DNA of 64,000 nucleotides from contig NZ_JACSMR010000002.1 of NCBI RefSeq assembly GCF_018618755.1, positions 186,001 through 250,000 of the forward strand. The letters run 5' to 3'. The notes below the pieces were generated by a model. That model saw only the letters and a list, made by a program, of their open reading frames with translations, had not been told where the DNA came from and made no database searches. Source of the stretch: Exiguobacterium sp. s193 (GTDB lineage: Bacteria > Bacillota > Bacilli > Exiguobacteriales > Exiguobacteriaceae). This document shows positions 63,787 to 64,000 of this stretch, piece by piece. Position numbers and translations under genes: made by a program. Position 1 is the stretch's first letter; every line of letters starts with the position of its first letter.

Positions 63787-64000
63787 ATGGTATCAGTAAA
63801 CGATCTAAAAACAGGCTTAACGATTAAAACTTCAGACGGAATGATTTGGCAAGTCCTTGAATTCCAACACGTAAAACCAGGTAAGGGTGCGGCATTCGTC
63901 CGTACGAAAATGCGTAACATCCGTAACGGAAACATCCAAGAGATGACATTCCGTGGTGGCGAACGTGTCGAGCGGGCCCACATCGAACGCAACAAGATGC
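63787..64000 (+). CDS. efp: Elongation factor P (3' end outside window)
   Basis: The first 71 codons of [17 protein letters not shown], then [19 protein letters not shown] with the modified-Lys loop, then [16 protein letters not shown]. It relieves ribosome stalling at polyproline. ATG 63787 follows AGGAGGA. The gene is cut by the window edge. Confidence 0.95.
   Translation, partial: MVSVNDLKTGLTIKTSDGMIWQVLEFQHVKPGKGAAFVRTKMRNIRNGNIQEMTFRGGERVERAHIERNKM

Noticed and set aside
1-64000. CRISPR arrays, insertion sequences, prophage or restriction genes
   Set aside because: No regular spaced repeats, transposase, integrase or methylase motifs were seen on either strand.

Overview
The window looks like a chromosomal segment of a low-to-moderate GC member of the Bacillales. 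The gene order from about 2.7 kb to the right edge closely follows the Bacillus subtilis yqfR-yqgZ-comG-gcv-yqh-efp region. The order is cshB, nfo, zur, yqfW, ispG, sodA, pbpA, pstSCAB, phoU, rpmG, yqgN, yqgQ, glcK, an ltaS-like gene, yqgW, yqgX, yqgY, mgsR, comGA-GG, aroK, gcvT-gcvPA-gcvPB, yqhL, lipM, mntR, yqhP, yqhQ, aroQ, yqhT, efp. Several insertions break the Bacillus order: feo, ppx-ppk, a GntR/ABC operon, c-di-GMP genes, an amylase, DUF4912/GH57, ldh and hpt. Together with the protein sequences these suggest an Exiguobacterium-like organism. This is inferred from recognition, not from a search. No phage, IS element or CRISPR array was seen.

Layout. 1-2.6 kb: 3' part of a Cache sensor kinase gene overlapping a sugar-binding-protein-like gene. 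2.7-5.7 kb: cshB helicase, nfo AP endonuclease and an HNH-like zinc protein. 5.7-8.4 kb: an intergenic block with two covarying hairpins, then a Fur-box-controlled feoA-feoB-Cys-rich operon. 8.4-12.4 kb: XapX protein and ppx-ppk (polyphosphate). 12.5-14.7 kb: znuC-znuB-zur behind a Zur-like box. 14.8-16.4 kb: NAD(P)HX repair enzyme and a structured tail. 16.4-19.5 kb: YtrA-type GntR/ABC operon with a palindromic operator. 19.6-22.5 kb: convergent c-di-GMP genes (EAL and GGDEF). 22.6-25.1 kb: yqfW, ispG and a membrane protein. 25.3-29.5 kb: Na/Pi cotransporter, two CAU tRNAs, cytoplasmic alpha-amylase and sodA. 29.6-36.4 kb: pbpA, then pstSCAB-phoU behind a four-repeat Pho box. 36.5-39.5 kb: DUF4912 protein and a GH57 enzyme with an extra C-terminal Rossmann-like domain. 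39.5-49 kb: rpmG, folate cycloligase, DUF92, ldh behind Rex-like sites, GNAT, M42 peptidase, yqgQ, glcK, LTA synthase and small membrane proteins. 49-53.9 kb: mgsR/spx-like gene behind three phased TTGTACAA boxes, the seven-gene comG operon, aroK and a small coiled-coil membrane protein. 54-64 kb: glycine cleavage operon, rhodanese, lipM, mntR, hpt, yqhP/yqhQ, aroQ, yqhT and the start of efp.

How the genes work together. Phosphate is a theme (Na/Pi symporter, Pst, PhoU, Ppx-Ppk). Metal homeostasis is another (Feo with Fur box, Znu/Zur, MntR, Mn/Fe SodA). Carbon storage and glucose handling appear as amylase, GH57, glucokinase and lactate dehydrogenase. The comG pseudopilus operon indicates potential natural competence. 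No gene-free stretch exceeds 300 bases; the longest is 5681-5970 (290 bases), which holds the hairpins and the feo promoter.
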